From positions 3,076,001-3,140,000 of the forward strand of contig NZ_CP150239.1 of assembly GCF_037975215.1 (NCBI RefSeq): 64,000 bases of DNA, written 5' to 3'. How positions within the stretch are numbered: the stretch's first letter is position 1; every line of letters begins with the position of its first letter. Under the pieces are notes generated by a model, which did no database searches, was not told the origin of the DNA, and saw only the letters and a program-made list of their open reading frames with translations. Positions 17,387-24,653 of this stretch are shown piece after piece. A program made the position numbers and the translations under genes. Source of the stretch: Solibacillus sp. FSL R5-0449. GTDB lineage: Bacteria; Bacillota; Bacilli; Bacillales_A; Planococcaceae.

Positions 17387-17496
17387 TTTCCTCCTTTATA
17401 AAATAGCATGAAGTTGCTATTTTACTGATAACTATGACCAAAGGAGCATGGGTGCTAGTACCCTGTCAAAGTGTCATAGTGTGATTTTGCACCCAT
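17387..17496 (-). promoter_or_regulatory. Candidate preQ1-type pseudoknot riboswitch in the queT leader
   Basis: In RNA order, helix A is AUGGGUGC (17496-17489) with GCACCCAU (17455-17448), and helix B is ACUAUGAC (17480-17473) with GUCAUAGU (17438-17431). The arms interleave, giving an H-type pseudoknot of two 8-bp perfect helices. The loop between the last arms (GCUCCUUUG) is complementary over 7 bases to the queT ribosome site AAAGGAG. A further hairpin (17400-17408 with 17415-17423) precedes the ribosome site. It does not match my memory of the preQ1-I consensus. The class is unassigned. Confidence 0.55.
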
Positions 17497-17531
17497 TCAT
17501 TATGGAGTAAATATTAAATAATGGCAATACT

Positions 17532-18254
17532 TTATTTATTCATCCATCCACCATCAACCGGTATAATTGTTGCATGCATATAATCGCTTGCTTCACTCGC
17601 TAAAAATAATGTCACGTTTGCAACCTCTTCAGGCTTCGCCCATCTGCCAGCAGGTGTTTGCTCTGCCACTAACTTCGCCATTTCACCTGCCCCTTCAAAA
17701 TCGGCCGCATTCATCGGTGTTTCAATTGCACCCGGTGCAATCCCGTTGATACGTATCCCTTCCTTGCAATAATCATAGGAAAGCTGTTTTGTATAACCGA
17801 TTACGGCATGTTTGGACGCGGTATATGCTGCACCACCGCCACCTGCAATCATTCCAGCAATCGATGCCATATTTACAATAACACCGCGCTTTTGCTTAAG
17901 CATTTTCTTTAATACCGCATTCGTTACAAAGAACATCCCTTTTACATTCACGTTAAAGATTTTGTCCCATAATGATTCTTCTGTTTCAAGTGACGGGACA
18001 TAACCATCAAGGATACCGGCTGTATTACATAAAATATCGATTACTTCTAATTGTCCAATCGTTTCTTCAATAAACTGATGATCCGTTACACTTCCTGCAT
18101 AGTGATAGTACTTGTCATCCGTTATTACTGCTTTTTCAATATCGATCCCAATAACAGTAGCCCCTTCTTTTAAAAAAGCTGCTGCTTGTGCTCGTCCGAT
18201 TCCGGATGCGGCACCCGTAATGACGACGACTTTATTTTCAAATTGCTTTCCCAC
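17532..18254 (-). CDS. Short-chain dehydrogenase/reductase
   Basis: A 240-residue classical SDR: cofactor motif TGAASGIG, NTAG (NNAG-type), active-site Ser in NMASIAGM and YTASK catalytic Tyr-Lys. It is a FabG-like 3-oxoacyl reductase or sugar/alcohol dehydrogenase; the substrate is unknown. I start at the GTG at 18254, which has GGAGGG six bases upstream. The frame continues to 18302 without a ribosome site. The DUF2829 gene ends 55 bases upstream on the same strand. Confidence 0.85.
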   Translation of the reverse strand: MGKQFENKVVVITGAASGIGRAQAAAFLKEGATVIGIDIEKAVITDDKYYHYAGSVTDHQFIEETIGQLEVIDILCNTAGILDGYVPSLETEESLWDKIFNVNVKGMFFVTNAVLKKMLKQKRGVIVNMASIAGMIAGGGGAAYTASKHAVIGYTKQLSYDYCKEGIRINGIAPGAIETPMNAADFEGAGEMAKLVAEQTPAGRWAKPEEVANVTLFLASEASDYMHATIIPVDGGWMNK

Positions 18255-18309
18255 TGTTTTCCCTCCAAAAAAATAACTGACTTGCAATAAACAAGCCAGC
18301 ATTAATTAC

Positions 18310-18537
18310 TTATAGAACGATTTCCCAATCATCCGCTAAAATATCACAAACTGTCGGTGTAAACATCGTATACCCTTCACCAGTTACATTAATAACAAAA
18401 TACGGATTCATGTCCAAGTCATCCAATGTAGTTGCAGGCACATACTTTACATATAGTTCAGCACCGCCCCAGCCTTTACGGATTATCTTCTCTCCATTTT
18501 TTAAACGAGGCAAAATTTCTTCAAATGTCATTTTCAT
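18310..18537 (-). CDS. DUF2829 protein, Tad2-like
   Basis: A 75-residue protein with the DUF2829 pattern end to end: TFEEILPRLKNGEKIIRKGW at the start, the middle PYFVINVTGEGYTMFTPTVC, and the terminal DILADDWEIV. Phage members of DUF2829 (Tad2) bind the Thoeris signal molecule and block that defence. Chromosomal members also exist with no assigned role. There are no phage genes around it. AGGAAG lies before the ATG. The family call is firm; function here is open. Confidence 0.82.
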   Translation of the reverse strand: MKMTFEEILPRLKNGEKIIRKGWGGAELYVKYVPATTLDDLDMNPYFVINVTGEGYTMFTPTVCDILADDWEIVL

Positions 18538-18594
18538 CTTCCTTTATGTATTCATATTTCTTACACATATTATAACAATAAGTTGTGTAAATCA

Positions 18595-18630
18595 CATGCA
18601 CCGGGTGTCAAAAAGATATCCCGGTGCATG
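18595..18630. terminator. GC-rich hairpin, possible terminator
   Basis: An 11-bp stem CATGCACCGGG/CCCGGTGCATG with a 14-base loop, between the small 47-residue gene and the DUF2829 gene. There is no U-tract on either strand, so termination is uncertain. Confidence 0.4.
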
Positions 18631-18636
18631 GCAGCC

Positions 18637-18780
18637 TTATGTTCCTCTATGCTTTGTAACTTCTTGCGGTGGGTTATTATGAATTACCTGATTAAACTCT
18701 TTTGAATACTCTTCACGACGATTCGTATCCTTTTTTTCCTTTTTATTCTTAGTGAAGCTTGTTTTACTTTTTTTCGCCAT
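18637..18780 (-). CDS. 47-residue Lys/Asn-rich small protein
   Basis: A small basic, highly polar protein (MAKKSKTSFTKNKKEKKDTN at the start, ending EVTKHRGT). An optimal AGGAGGTGAAAA ribosome site precedes the ATG, which strongly suggests it is translated. I do not recognise the family. The composition resembles small forespore or nucleoid-binding proteins, but that is only a resemblance. Confidence 0.55.
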   Translation of the reverse strand: MAKKSKTSFTKNKKEKKDTNRREEYSKEFNQVIHNNPPQEVTKHRGT

Positions 18781-18904
18781 ACTTTTTCACCTCCTAAAAA
18801 CGAATTGGATTCTTATTTATTTTGCGTAAAATTGATGAATGTATGAAGACAATTTTTAGAGTTATGAAACCAAATCATTTTCCGTAGAAATTTTAAAACT
18901 TTTT

Positions 18905-18933
18905 GTATAAAAAATAAGATCTTACCTATACTA
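18905..18933 (+). promoter_or_regulatory. Sigma-F/G-like promoter of repeat copy 1
   Basis: GTATA at 18905-18909, a 17-base spacer and TATACTA at 18927-18933. This is close to the forespore consensus (GHATR, then CATWHTA) with one -10 mismatch. TATACT could also serve sigma-A. Copy 2 keeps TATACTA (19227-19233) with GTTTA at the -35. Confidence 0.35.
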
Positions 18934-18976
18934 TTAAAGATTTCACTTCAATCTAAATGACTGGAGGGTTAACCCG

Positions 18977-19054
18977 ATGAGTGCGAATGATCAATCTCAA
19001 AAGGACCAACAAAAACTGAATAAGCTTACACAGAATATTTTTGGAGCAATCTAA
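18977..19054 (+). pseudogene. Tiny ORF, copy 1 (25 codons, frameshifted C-terminus)
   Basis: It starts MSANDQSQKDQQKLNKLTQN like copy 2, but one extra T in the ATTTTT run shifts the frame, so it ends IFGAI instead of ILEQSKI. GGAGGG precedes the ATG. It is either a decayed duplicate or a variant micropeptide. Confidence 0.4.
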
Positions 19055-19110
19055 AATTAATCTGAAAGCGAGGCAGTGTGTCATGGAGGATCATAAGTGG
19101 TAATCAAAAT

Positions 19111-19147
19111 AAGAACCTGGAATTAAAAACTCCAGGTTCTTTCTTAT
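19111..19147 (+). terminator. Terminator of repeat copy 1
   Basis: AGAACCTGGA (19112-19121) pairs with TCCAGGTTCT (19131-19140), followed by TTCTTATT. Confidence 0.7.
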
Positions 19148-19224
19148 TGTTAAAATCATTAGACAATACAATTTAAAATAAATTAAAAATTTTTCATAAT
19201 CAACGTTTAAAAAACGAAATACAG

Positions 19225-19448
19225 CCTATACTATTAAAGATTTCACTTCAAATCTAAGTGACTGGAGGGTTAACCCGATGAGTGCGAAAGATCAATCTCA
19301 AAAGGACCAACAAAAACTGAATGAGCTTAAACAGAATATTTTGGAGCAATCTAAAATTTAATCTGAAAGCGAGGCAGTGTGTCATGGAGGAGCAAAAGTG
19401 ATAATCAAAAAAAGAACCTGGAATTAAAAATCCAGGTTCTTTCTTATT
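19225..19448 (+). repeat. Tandem duplication, copy 2
   Basis: The second copy of the 18925-19148 unit. It ends just before the DegV gene that converges from the right. Confidence 0.85.
19278..19361 (+). CDS. 27-residue polar micropeptide, copy 2
   Basis: The reading frame begins MSAKDQSQKDQQKLNELKQN and ends ILEQSKI. It is Gln/Lys-rich and likely one amphipathic helix. It has a GGAGGG ribosome site, its own promoter-like upstream element and a terminator 50 bases after the stop, so it forms a complete minimal gene. I know no family. The forespore-like promoter hints at sporulation; that is inference. Confidence 0.5.
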   Translation: MSAKDQSQKDQQKLNELKQNILEQSKI

Positions 19449-19450
19449 TT
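19411..19450 (+). terminator. Terminator of repeat copy 2
   Basis: AGAACCTGGA (19413-19422) pairs with TCCAGGTTCT (19431-19440), followed by TTCTTATTTTT. It probably also acts for the convergent DegV gene. Confidence 0.7.
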
Positions 19451-20301
19451 TATGATTCTATACCGGCAATCCCAAATCCTCCAGGACCCGCATGAGTCGA
19501 GATCATCGCACCAGCCTGCATCCATCTTACGTTTTTAAAACCGGCTTCCTTCGCGATTGCTTCCAGACGTTTTTTAATTTGTTCATCCAGTCCGACCGAG
19601 TAGATTAAATACAATTGTTCCCGATCGATATTGTATTCATCTAAATAATCCCTCATCATCTTTTCTGCAACAATTTCCATCTTGCCACGGTATTTTCTAG
19701 TTGAAACAAGCTTTCCTTCTTTCAACTCAATACATGGCTTGATTTTAAGCAATGCACCACCGATGTAGGCAATATTGCTCACCCGTCCACCTGCTTTTAA
19801 AAAGTCTAAACTTCCTGGCAGGAACGCTAGCCTTGTTTTAGGAACGATTGATTCAATTTTTGCAATTAAATGCTCAGGGCTAATCTTAGGCTCTTCTTCA
19901 AGCAAGCGAGCTGCATACATCACTACTGCCCCCAATCCACCAGTTACATTTAACGCATCAATCAGAAAAAGATCATCAAAATCTTCTGCTGCAATTACCG
20001 CACTTTGAAAGGAAGCAGATGCTTTTGACGTATAGCCAATGTGAATAATGATACTTTCAGGAAATTTCAATCGAACCTTTGTAAACAACTCTTCATATTC
20101 ATGGACATTCGTCGCTGCCGTAGACGGTATTGACTTTGTTCGATCATAAAAATCAAAAACTTCTTCTACTGACAGCTCACCATCCAAATAATCTTTCCCA
20201 TCCATAATAACGTGCATCGGTACTACTTGAATTTGATGTTTTTCAACCAGGTCCTTCGGTAAATCCGCACCACTCTCAGTCGATAAAATAATTCTTTTCA
20301 T
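19450..20301 (-). CDS. DegV family fatty-acid-binding protein (paralogue 1)
   Basis: A 283-residue DegV/FakB-type protein. These bind one fatty acid and, as FakB, present it to the FakA kinase. Features: N-terminal ILSTESGADLP, the YTSKASASFQSA Ser/Thr loop (about 113-124), the GGRVS segment and the C-terminal HAGPGGFGIAG loop that holds the carboxylate. GGAAGG precedes the ATG. A closely similar paralogue lies at 22376-23227. Confidence 0.88.
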   Translation of the reverse strand: MKRIILSTESGADLPKDLVEKHQIQVVPMHVIMDGKDYLDGELSVEEVFDFYDRTKSIPSTAATNVHEYEELFTKVRLKFPESIIIHIGYTSKASASFQSAVIAAEDFDDLFLIDALNVTGGLGAVVMYAARLLEEEPKISPEHLIAKIESIVPKTRLAFLPGSLDFLKAGGRVSNIAYIGGALLKIKPCIELKEGKLVSTRKYRGKMEIVAEKMMRDYLDEYNIDREQLYLIYSVGLDEQIKKRLEAIAKEAGFKNVRWMQAGAMISTHAGPGGFGIAGIES

Positions 20302-20478
20302 TGTACCTTCCTTTCAAAAACGCAGACATTGCTGCCATCTTTTTTGCATATCTCCCTTAAATATACACTATAAAGGAAATGCGGGATGCACAACATTTAG
20401 AATGAGTGTTGTATAAAATACATATAGTAAATTCAAATGCAGTTCAGAAATTTGCACCATTATTATTAGGTATCTAAT

Positions 20479-21333
20479 TTACTGCCTTACTATTGGCATC
20501 GAACAGCATCTGAATGAGCCGCCCGACTTAATGATTTCTGAAAAGTCGACTTCCAGCACTTCATAACCATGCTGTCTCATTTGATAATTCACATCACTGT
20601 TAACCGGCAAGCTCAGCACACGATTTTGTCCAATCGAAAGCACATTTGTCCCCATTGTAAACTGCTCGTTTTCGCTTACTTCGATTAAGTCATACATACT
20701 CGATAAATGTTTAACTACTTCCGGTTCGAATGCATCCGGAAAAACAAGTGCATCTTTTGATGAAAGAATATTGAATACACAGTCTAAATGTAAATATTTT
20801 GGGTTAAACGGGATTGGAAGGACTTCAAAATCAGGCAGTTGTTTTTGTAAATTTTGAATAGCCTTCTCGCATGTGCGATCACTGATTCCGACAAAAACCC
20901 GAGGACCGTCAATAATCACATCGCCACCTTCAATTGAATATTTAGAAAGGTTATGATACGAAATTTTATTCTCCTTTAGCCATTGTGCCAGTACTTCATC
21001 TTCACCTTGACGGATAGGATTTGCCATCTGCGAAACAAACAACTGATCTCCAATAGTAAAACCAATATCTCTTGTAAATACTTGTTCCGGGTGCTCTTTA
21101 CTAGGAGGGAGTTTAATTACTTCCACACCAGCATTAAGTAGCGTTTGTTCAAACTTTTGATGCTGGGCTAGTGCAAGATTCTGATCGATATTATCATGCT
21201 TATATTTTTTTTGAACATCATTGATTACTTCTTTAATTTCCATATATTTAGGTTCACATAATACAACTTTTTTTAAAGTTCCATATTCGCTTTGACATGC
21301 TATTTGGGATTGCTTTGAAAATGTATTTACCAT
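20479..21333 (-). CDS. Amidinotransferase-fold hydrolase (DDAH/arginine-deiminase-like)
   Basis: A 284-residue pentein-fold enzyme similar to dimethylarginine dimethylaminohydrolase and B. subtilis YkgA. Catalytic elements: FTRDIGF near residue 86, EGGDVIIDG near 154, HLDCVF with the catalytic His near 197, and the nucleophilic Cys in SFRCCSMPI near the C-terminus. It hydrolyses a guanidino substrate such as arginine or methylarginine; which one is unclear. TGGAGGATG precedes the start. Divergent from the YqcI gene. Confidence 0.8.
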   Translation of the reverse strand: MVNTFSKQSQIACQSEYGTLKKVVLCEPKYMEIKEVINDVQKKYKHDNIDQNLALAQHQKFEQTLLNAGVEVIKLPPSKEHPEQVFTRDIGFTIGDQLFVSQMANPIRQGEDEVLAQWLKENKISYHNLSKYSIEGGDVIIDGPRVFVGISDRTCEKAIQNLQKQLPDFEVLPIPFNPKYLHLDCVFNILSSKDALVFPDAFEPEVVKHLSSMYDLIEVSENEQFTMGTNVLSIGQNRVLSLPVNSDVNYQMRQHGYEVLEVDFSEIIKSGGSFRCCSMPIVRQ

Positions 21334-21500
21334 AAGTCATCCTCCAGATTCTTAATTCACCTTTTTACCATTCCCTATTTTTACGTTTCCATAAACAATT
21401 TTTAATCAATATAAGGTGAATACTGTTGTTTCAAGTAATTTTCATTAGGGTATGGAAATGCAATAAGAATAAACTGAAGAACATTAACGGAGGAGATTTT

Positions 21501-22238
21501 ATGATTACGAAGGGTCAGGCTCTATTAACGAAAGAAGATTTCCACAATCGAACGGATTTACCAAGTTGGCTCTATAAAGAATACGAAACGTTTCATAAAA
21601 CAGTAACGGATAAAACATTTCCTTGTTTTTTTGGGATGAGTGGCGAGCTTAAAGGCGAACTTCGGTATGCATATATTACACAGGACGACTGGAGTAATTT
21701 ACCTCAAGCAGTAGAAGGATTTTTAGAATTATTTAAACAGCCCAATTATAAAAGACACGGTCTATTTGTATTTGTTGAACCTTTCGAACAAGAAGGGGCA
21801 CTCGATGATTACCGTCAACAGTTTTGGGATATTCTCCAGTATCTACATACAGCCGATAAAGTAGAATGGCCAGAAAACAGCCCTCGTGATCCAGATCATT
21901 ATTTATGGGATTTCCACTTCGCCGGAGAACCAATATTTGTATTTGGAAATGCTCCTGCATATAAGAAGCGCAAAACCCGCCATTTAGGAAATGCGATGGT
22001 GCTCGGATTCCAGCCACGTAAAATCTTCCAAGGTTTAGAAGGTACCGAAAAAGGCGGTATTATGTCCAGGGATAAAGTACGGAAGCGTGTAGAGGTTTGG
22101 GATCAACTTCCGAAGCACCCGGATATCGGCCACTTTGGAGATCCGACACATAACGAATGGAAACAATCCTTTATCGGCGACGATATTGTACCGATCCAAG
22201 GGAAATGCCCTTTCCAACATAAATCATTGCTATTATAG
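21501..22238 (+). CDS. YqcI/YcgG family protein
   Basis: A 245-residue protein of the YqcI/YcgG family: FPCFFGMSGELKGELRYAYI around 34-53, then WDFHFAGEPIFVFGNAPAYK and NAMVLGFQPRKIF. The His/Cys-rich C-terminus ends GKCPFQHKSLLL. Some family members are now linked to heme-dependent chemistry on arginine-like substrates; I cannot show that for this one. The ATG at 21501 has GGAGGAGATTTT upstream; the frame extends to 21426 without a ribosome site. Confidence 0.8.
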   Translation: MITKGQALLTKEDFHNRTDLPSWLYKEYETFHKTVTDKTFPCFFGMSGELKGELRYAYITQDDWSNLPQAVEGFLELFKQPNYKRHGLFVFVEPFEQEGALDDYRQQFWDILQYLHTADKVEWPENSPRDPDHYLWDFHFAGEPIFVFGNAPAYKKRKTRHLGNAMVLGFQPRKIFQGLEGTEKGGIMSRDKVRKRVEVWDQLPKHPDIGHFGDPTHNEWKQSFIGDDIVPIQGKCPFQHKSLLL

Positions 22239-22246
22239 TGCTATAA

Positions 22247-22280
22247 AAAAGAACGAATCCATCGTGAGATTCGTTCTTTT
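22247..22280. terminator. Bidirectional terminator
   Basis: AAAAGAACGAATC (22247-22259) with GATTCGTTCTTTT (22268-22280). Nearly the same stem as at 8803-8836. Confidence 0.8.
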
Positions 22281-22286
22281 ATTTAT

Positions 22287-22382
22287 TTAATTAAGCTTCT
22301 TCGAACGAAATAACATAGTCAGTGCAAATAAAAATAAAAAAATTGTTACAAGCCGACGCTTCAACGGTTTGCCAGCTAACAT
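22287..22382 (-). CDS. Possible 31-residue single-span membrane peptide
   Basis: An ATG overlapping the DegV stop codon (ATGTTAG) opens a frame with a basic start (MLAGKPLKRRL), a hydrophobic stretch VTIFLFLFALTMLF and a basic tail RSKKLN. This is a classic small membrane peptide layout. No strong ribosome site is seen, so expression would depend on coupling to DegV translation. Confidence 0.35.
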   Translation of the reverse strand: MLAGKPLKRRLVTIFLFLFALTMLFRSKKLN

Positions 22383-23227
22383 TCTAATCCGGCAATCCCG
22401 ACGCCCCCTGGACCAGCATGCGCAGATATCCCAGCTCCAGCCTGCATCCATTTCACATTTTCGAATCCCTTCCCCTTTGCAATTTCAACCATCCGATTTT
22501 TAATACCTTCATCAAGTCCGATTGAGTAAATCAAAAATAGCAGTTTTTTATCAATATTATATTCATTTAAAAAATCACGCATAAACTTCTCTGCTACCAT
22601 ACTCATCTTCCCGCGATAGTTTCTTGTTGAAACTAGTTTACCTTCTTTCAATTCAATGCAAGGTTTTATTTTCAACAGTGCACCACCAATATATACAAGA
22701 TTGCTTACTCTTCCTCCAGCTTTCAAAAATTCGAGACTGCCTGGTAGAATTGAAAGCCTAGTTTTGGGAACAAAGGATTCTATTTCCTTTATTAAACGAA
22801 CATGGTCAATGGAAGGTTCGTTTTCAATTAATAATGCTGCATGCATAACGATTGCTGCAAGTCCTCCAGTTATATTTAATGAGTCGATTAAATACAGATC
22901 ATCAAAGTCTTCTGCTGCTATGACCGCGCTTTGAAAAGTGACAGATGCTTTCGATGTACATCCAATATGAATAATAATACTATCCGGAAAATCTGCTCTG
23001 ATTTTTGAAAATAAATCATGATATTCCTGAACGTTAGTAGCTGAAGTAGACGGGATCTTCTTCGTGCGATTGTAATAATCAAAGACTTCCTCTACAGAAA
23101 GTTCCCCGTCCAAATAATCTTTTCCATCCATAATGATATGCATTGGAGCCACTTGAATTTGATATTTCTCAACCAATTCTTGCGGTAAATCTGCCCCACT
23201 GTCAGTCGATAATATAATCTTACTCAT
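22376..23227 (-). CDS. DegV family fatty-acid-binding protein (paralogue 2)
   Basis: A 283-residue protein collinear with, and very similar to, the DegV protein at 19450: ILSTDSGADLP, GCTSKASVTFQSA, GGRVSNLVYIGGALLKIKPC, HAGPGGVGIAG. I place the start at the ATG at 23227 (ribosome site GGAAGG), not the upstream GTG at 23236 that lies inside it. The fatty-acid ligand may differ from that of paralogue 1 (residue changes in the second half). Confidence 0.88.
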   Translation of the reverse strand: MSKIILSTDSGADLPQELVEKYQIQVAPMHIIMDGKDYLDGELSVEEVFDYYNRTKKIPSTSATNVQEYHDLFSKIRADFPDSIIIHIGCTSKASVTFQSAVIAAEDFDDLYLIDSLNITGGLAAIVMHAALLIENEPSIDHVRLIKEIESFVPKTRLSILPGSLEFLKAGGRVSNLVYIGGALLKIKPCIELKEGKLVSTRNYRGKMSMVAEKFMRDFLNEYNIDKKLLFLIYSIGLDEGIKNRMVEIAKGKGFENVKWMQAGAGISAHAGPGGVGIAGLEC

Positions 23228-23444
23228 CCTATACACCTTCCAATTAACGCAGCTATTTCTGCGTACTTATATTTTTATCAATAGTGAACCTATAGATGCC
23301 ACTATATTATTTTGTTAAACCTCTACTATATTTATATGTAAGAGTTGAGATTGCATAACCTGTTTAGACATCCCCAATAGAAAAAAACGAATTTTTTTCA
23401 AATCCGTTTTGTAATCTATTGAGCTTAATCTTTTTCTCCCTATT

Positions 23445-24350
23445 TCAAAATCGTTCCTCAGTAAGATCTACATTTACCGAAACTGCTGCTTTATTTCCTC
23501 TTGCAGCCGAAATCATTAACGATGAAGGTCGTGCTGTTTCGGTTTCTCCTGCAATGTAGACATTTTTCTCAGATGTTCTGCCAACACCGTCAGTTATGAC
23601 TTTCCCGTTTTCATGTACTTCACAACCTAACATTTCCACAAGCTTATTCGGACGGTAATACGTTGGTGCTACAAAACCAAAAGATCGTTCTAGCGTATCT
23701 CCCGATTCAAACTCGATTTTTTCTAAAAACCCGTCATTACCAATTAATGCTTTTATCTGATCCTCTATTATTTTGATATTCCGTTTTTCTAACAGCGAAG
23801 TCGCCTCTTCCGAAAGTTCAAGGCCATTTGTCAGAACAACTAAATCCTGCGACCAGTTATAAATCAACTTAGTCAAATGCAGCACATGCTCTTCTTTTTC
23901 AGCGATGACCACTAAAGGCTTATCCCGCTGTTCCCAGCCATCACAATAGGGACAACTGAATAAACTCTTCCCGTAATAATTCCTTATACTCGGTATGAAA
24001 AAAACTTCTTGAATGCCTGTAGCCAATATAACTTTTTCCGTTATATACTCCTTCTCATTAGAAGCTTTAACAATATACCTGTCACTATCTTTATCCTTAG
24101 TAATTTCCGTAACAGTTGCGTTTACGTACGATACTGTTGGATAGTTCTCGAGTTCCTTCAAACCTATTTCTCTAAACTCCTGAGGGTTTGTCCGATCACG
24201 AGTAATAAATCCGCGCGCCTCTGCAGTCACACGATTACGATTCGTATTATCGTCGAATAAAACAATCTCTCTTCTAGCTCTGCCTAAAACTAAACTGGCA
24301 CTTAATCCAGACGGTCCTCCGCCGATAATAATACAATCCAATATATCCAT
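23445..24350 (-). CDS. Thioredoxin-reductase-like FAD/NAD(P) oxidoreductase
   Basis: A 301-residue two-dinucleotide-domain flavoprotein: FAD motif GGGPSG near residue 10, the redox pair CPYC (in FSCPYCDGW) near residue 135, and the terminal GETETARPSSLMISAARG FAD-contact motif. Second Gly-rich NAD(P) motif is not clear (VVIAEKEEH), so the preferred reductant is uncertain. The ATG at 24350 follows GGGTGAT. Single gene with no thioredoxin next to it. Confidence 0.8.
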   Translation of the reverse strand: MDILDCIIIGGGPSGLSASLVLGRARREIVLFDDNTNRNRVTAEARGFITRDRTNPQEFREIGLKELENYPTVSYVNATVTEITKDKDSDRYIVKASNEKEYITEKVILATGIQEVFFIPSIRNYYGKSLFSCPYCDGWEQRDKPLVVIAEKEEHVLHLTKLIYNWSQDLVVLTNGLELSEEATSLLEKRNIKIIEDQIKALIGNDGFLEKIEFESGDTLERSFGFVAPTYYRPNKLVEMLGCEVHENGKVITDGVGRTSEKNVYIAGETETARPSSLMISAARGNKAAVSVNVDLTEERF

Positions 24351-24653
24351 TTTTATCACCCACTCATAGTTGTTTCTAATTTCTTTAAATTCCCAGTATC
24401 TTTATAGAAAAAACCTCAATAATTCCTTATGCCCCATCTTGGATATTTTGAACCAAAAATCCACAAGTATCCTTTAGTCAATAATTTTTGTATAAAAGAC
24501 GTCTCAAAAATCAAAAAATTATAACTTTTTAATATATATATATAGTAAAATCGATAAATTTAGATAGACAAAAGTCCTGCAATCATATATTCTATTACTC
24601 GTCTTTGCAACCCTCATTTTGGGAATGAAAGTCAATATATAGGTAAAAGGTAG
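24351..24653. other. AT-rich divergent intergenic region
   Basis: About 300 bases between the oxidoreductase (leftward) and a chemoreceptor (rightward), with a TA run near 24530-24545. I could not identify a clean sigma-D promoter for the chemoreceptor, nor any structured RNA. Confidence 0.35.

Larger units (their letters stand above)
18925..19148 (+). repeat. Tandem duplication, copy 1 (300-bp period)
   Basis: About 224 bases repeated at 19225-19448, offset exactly 300. Each copy has a -10-like element, a GGAGGG ribosome site, a tiny ORF and its own terminator. Differences are a few substitutions plus single-base indels. The spacer between the copies (19149-19224) is AT-rich and unrelated. 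Confidence 0.85.

Noticed and set aside
17387-17496. A standard preQ1-I aptamer
   Set aside because: The required A-rich 3' tail after the small hairpin is not present; the interleaved helices fit a pseudoknot of another class better.
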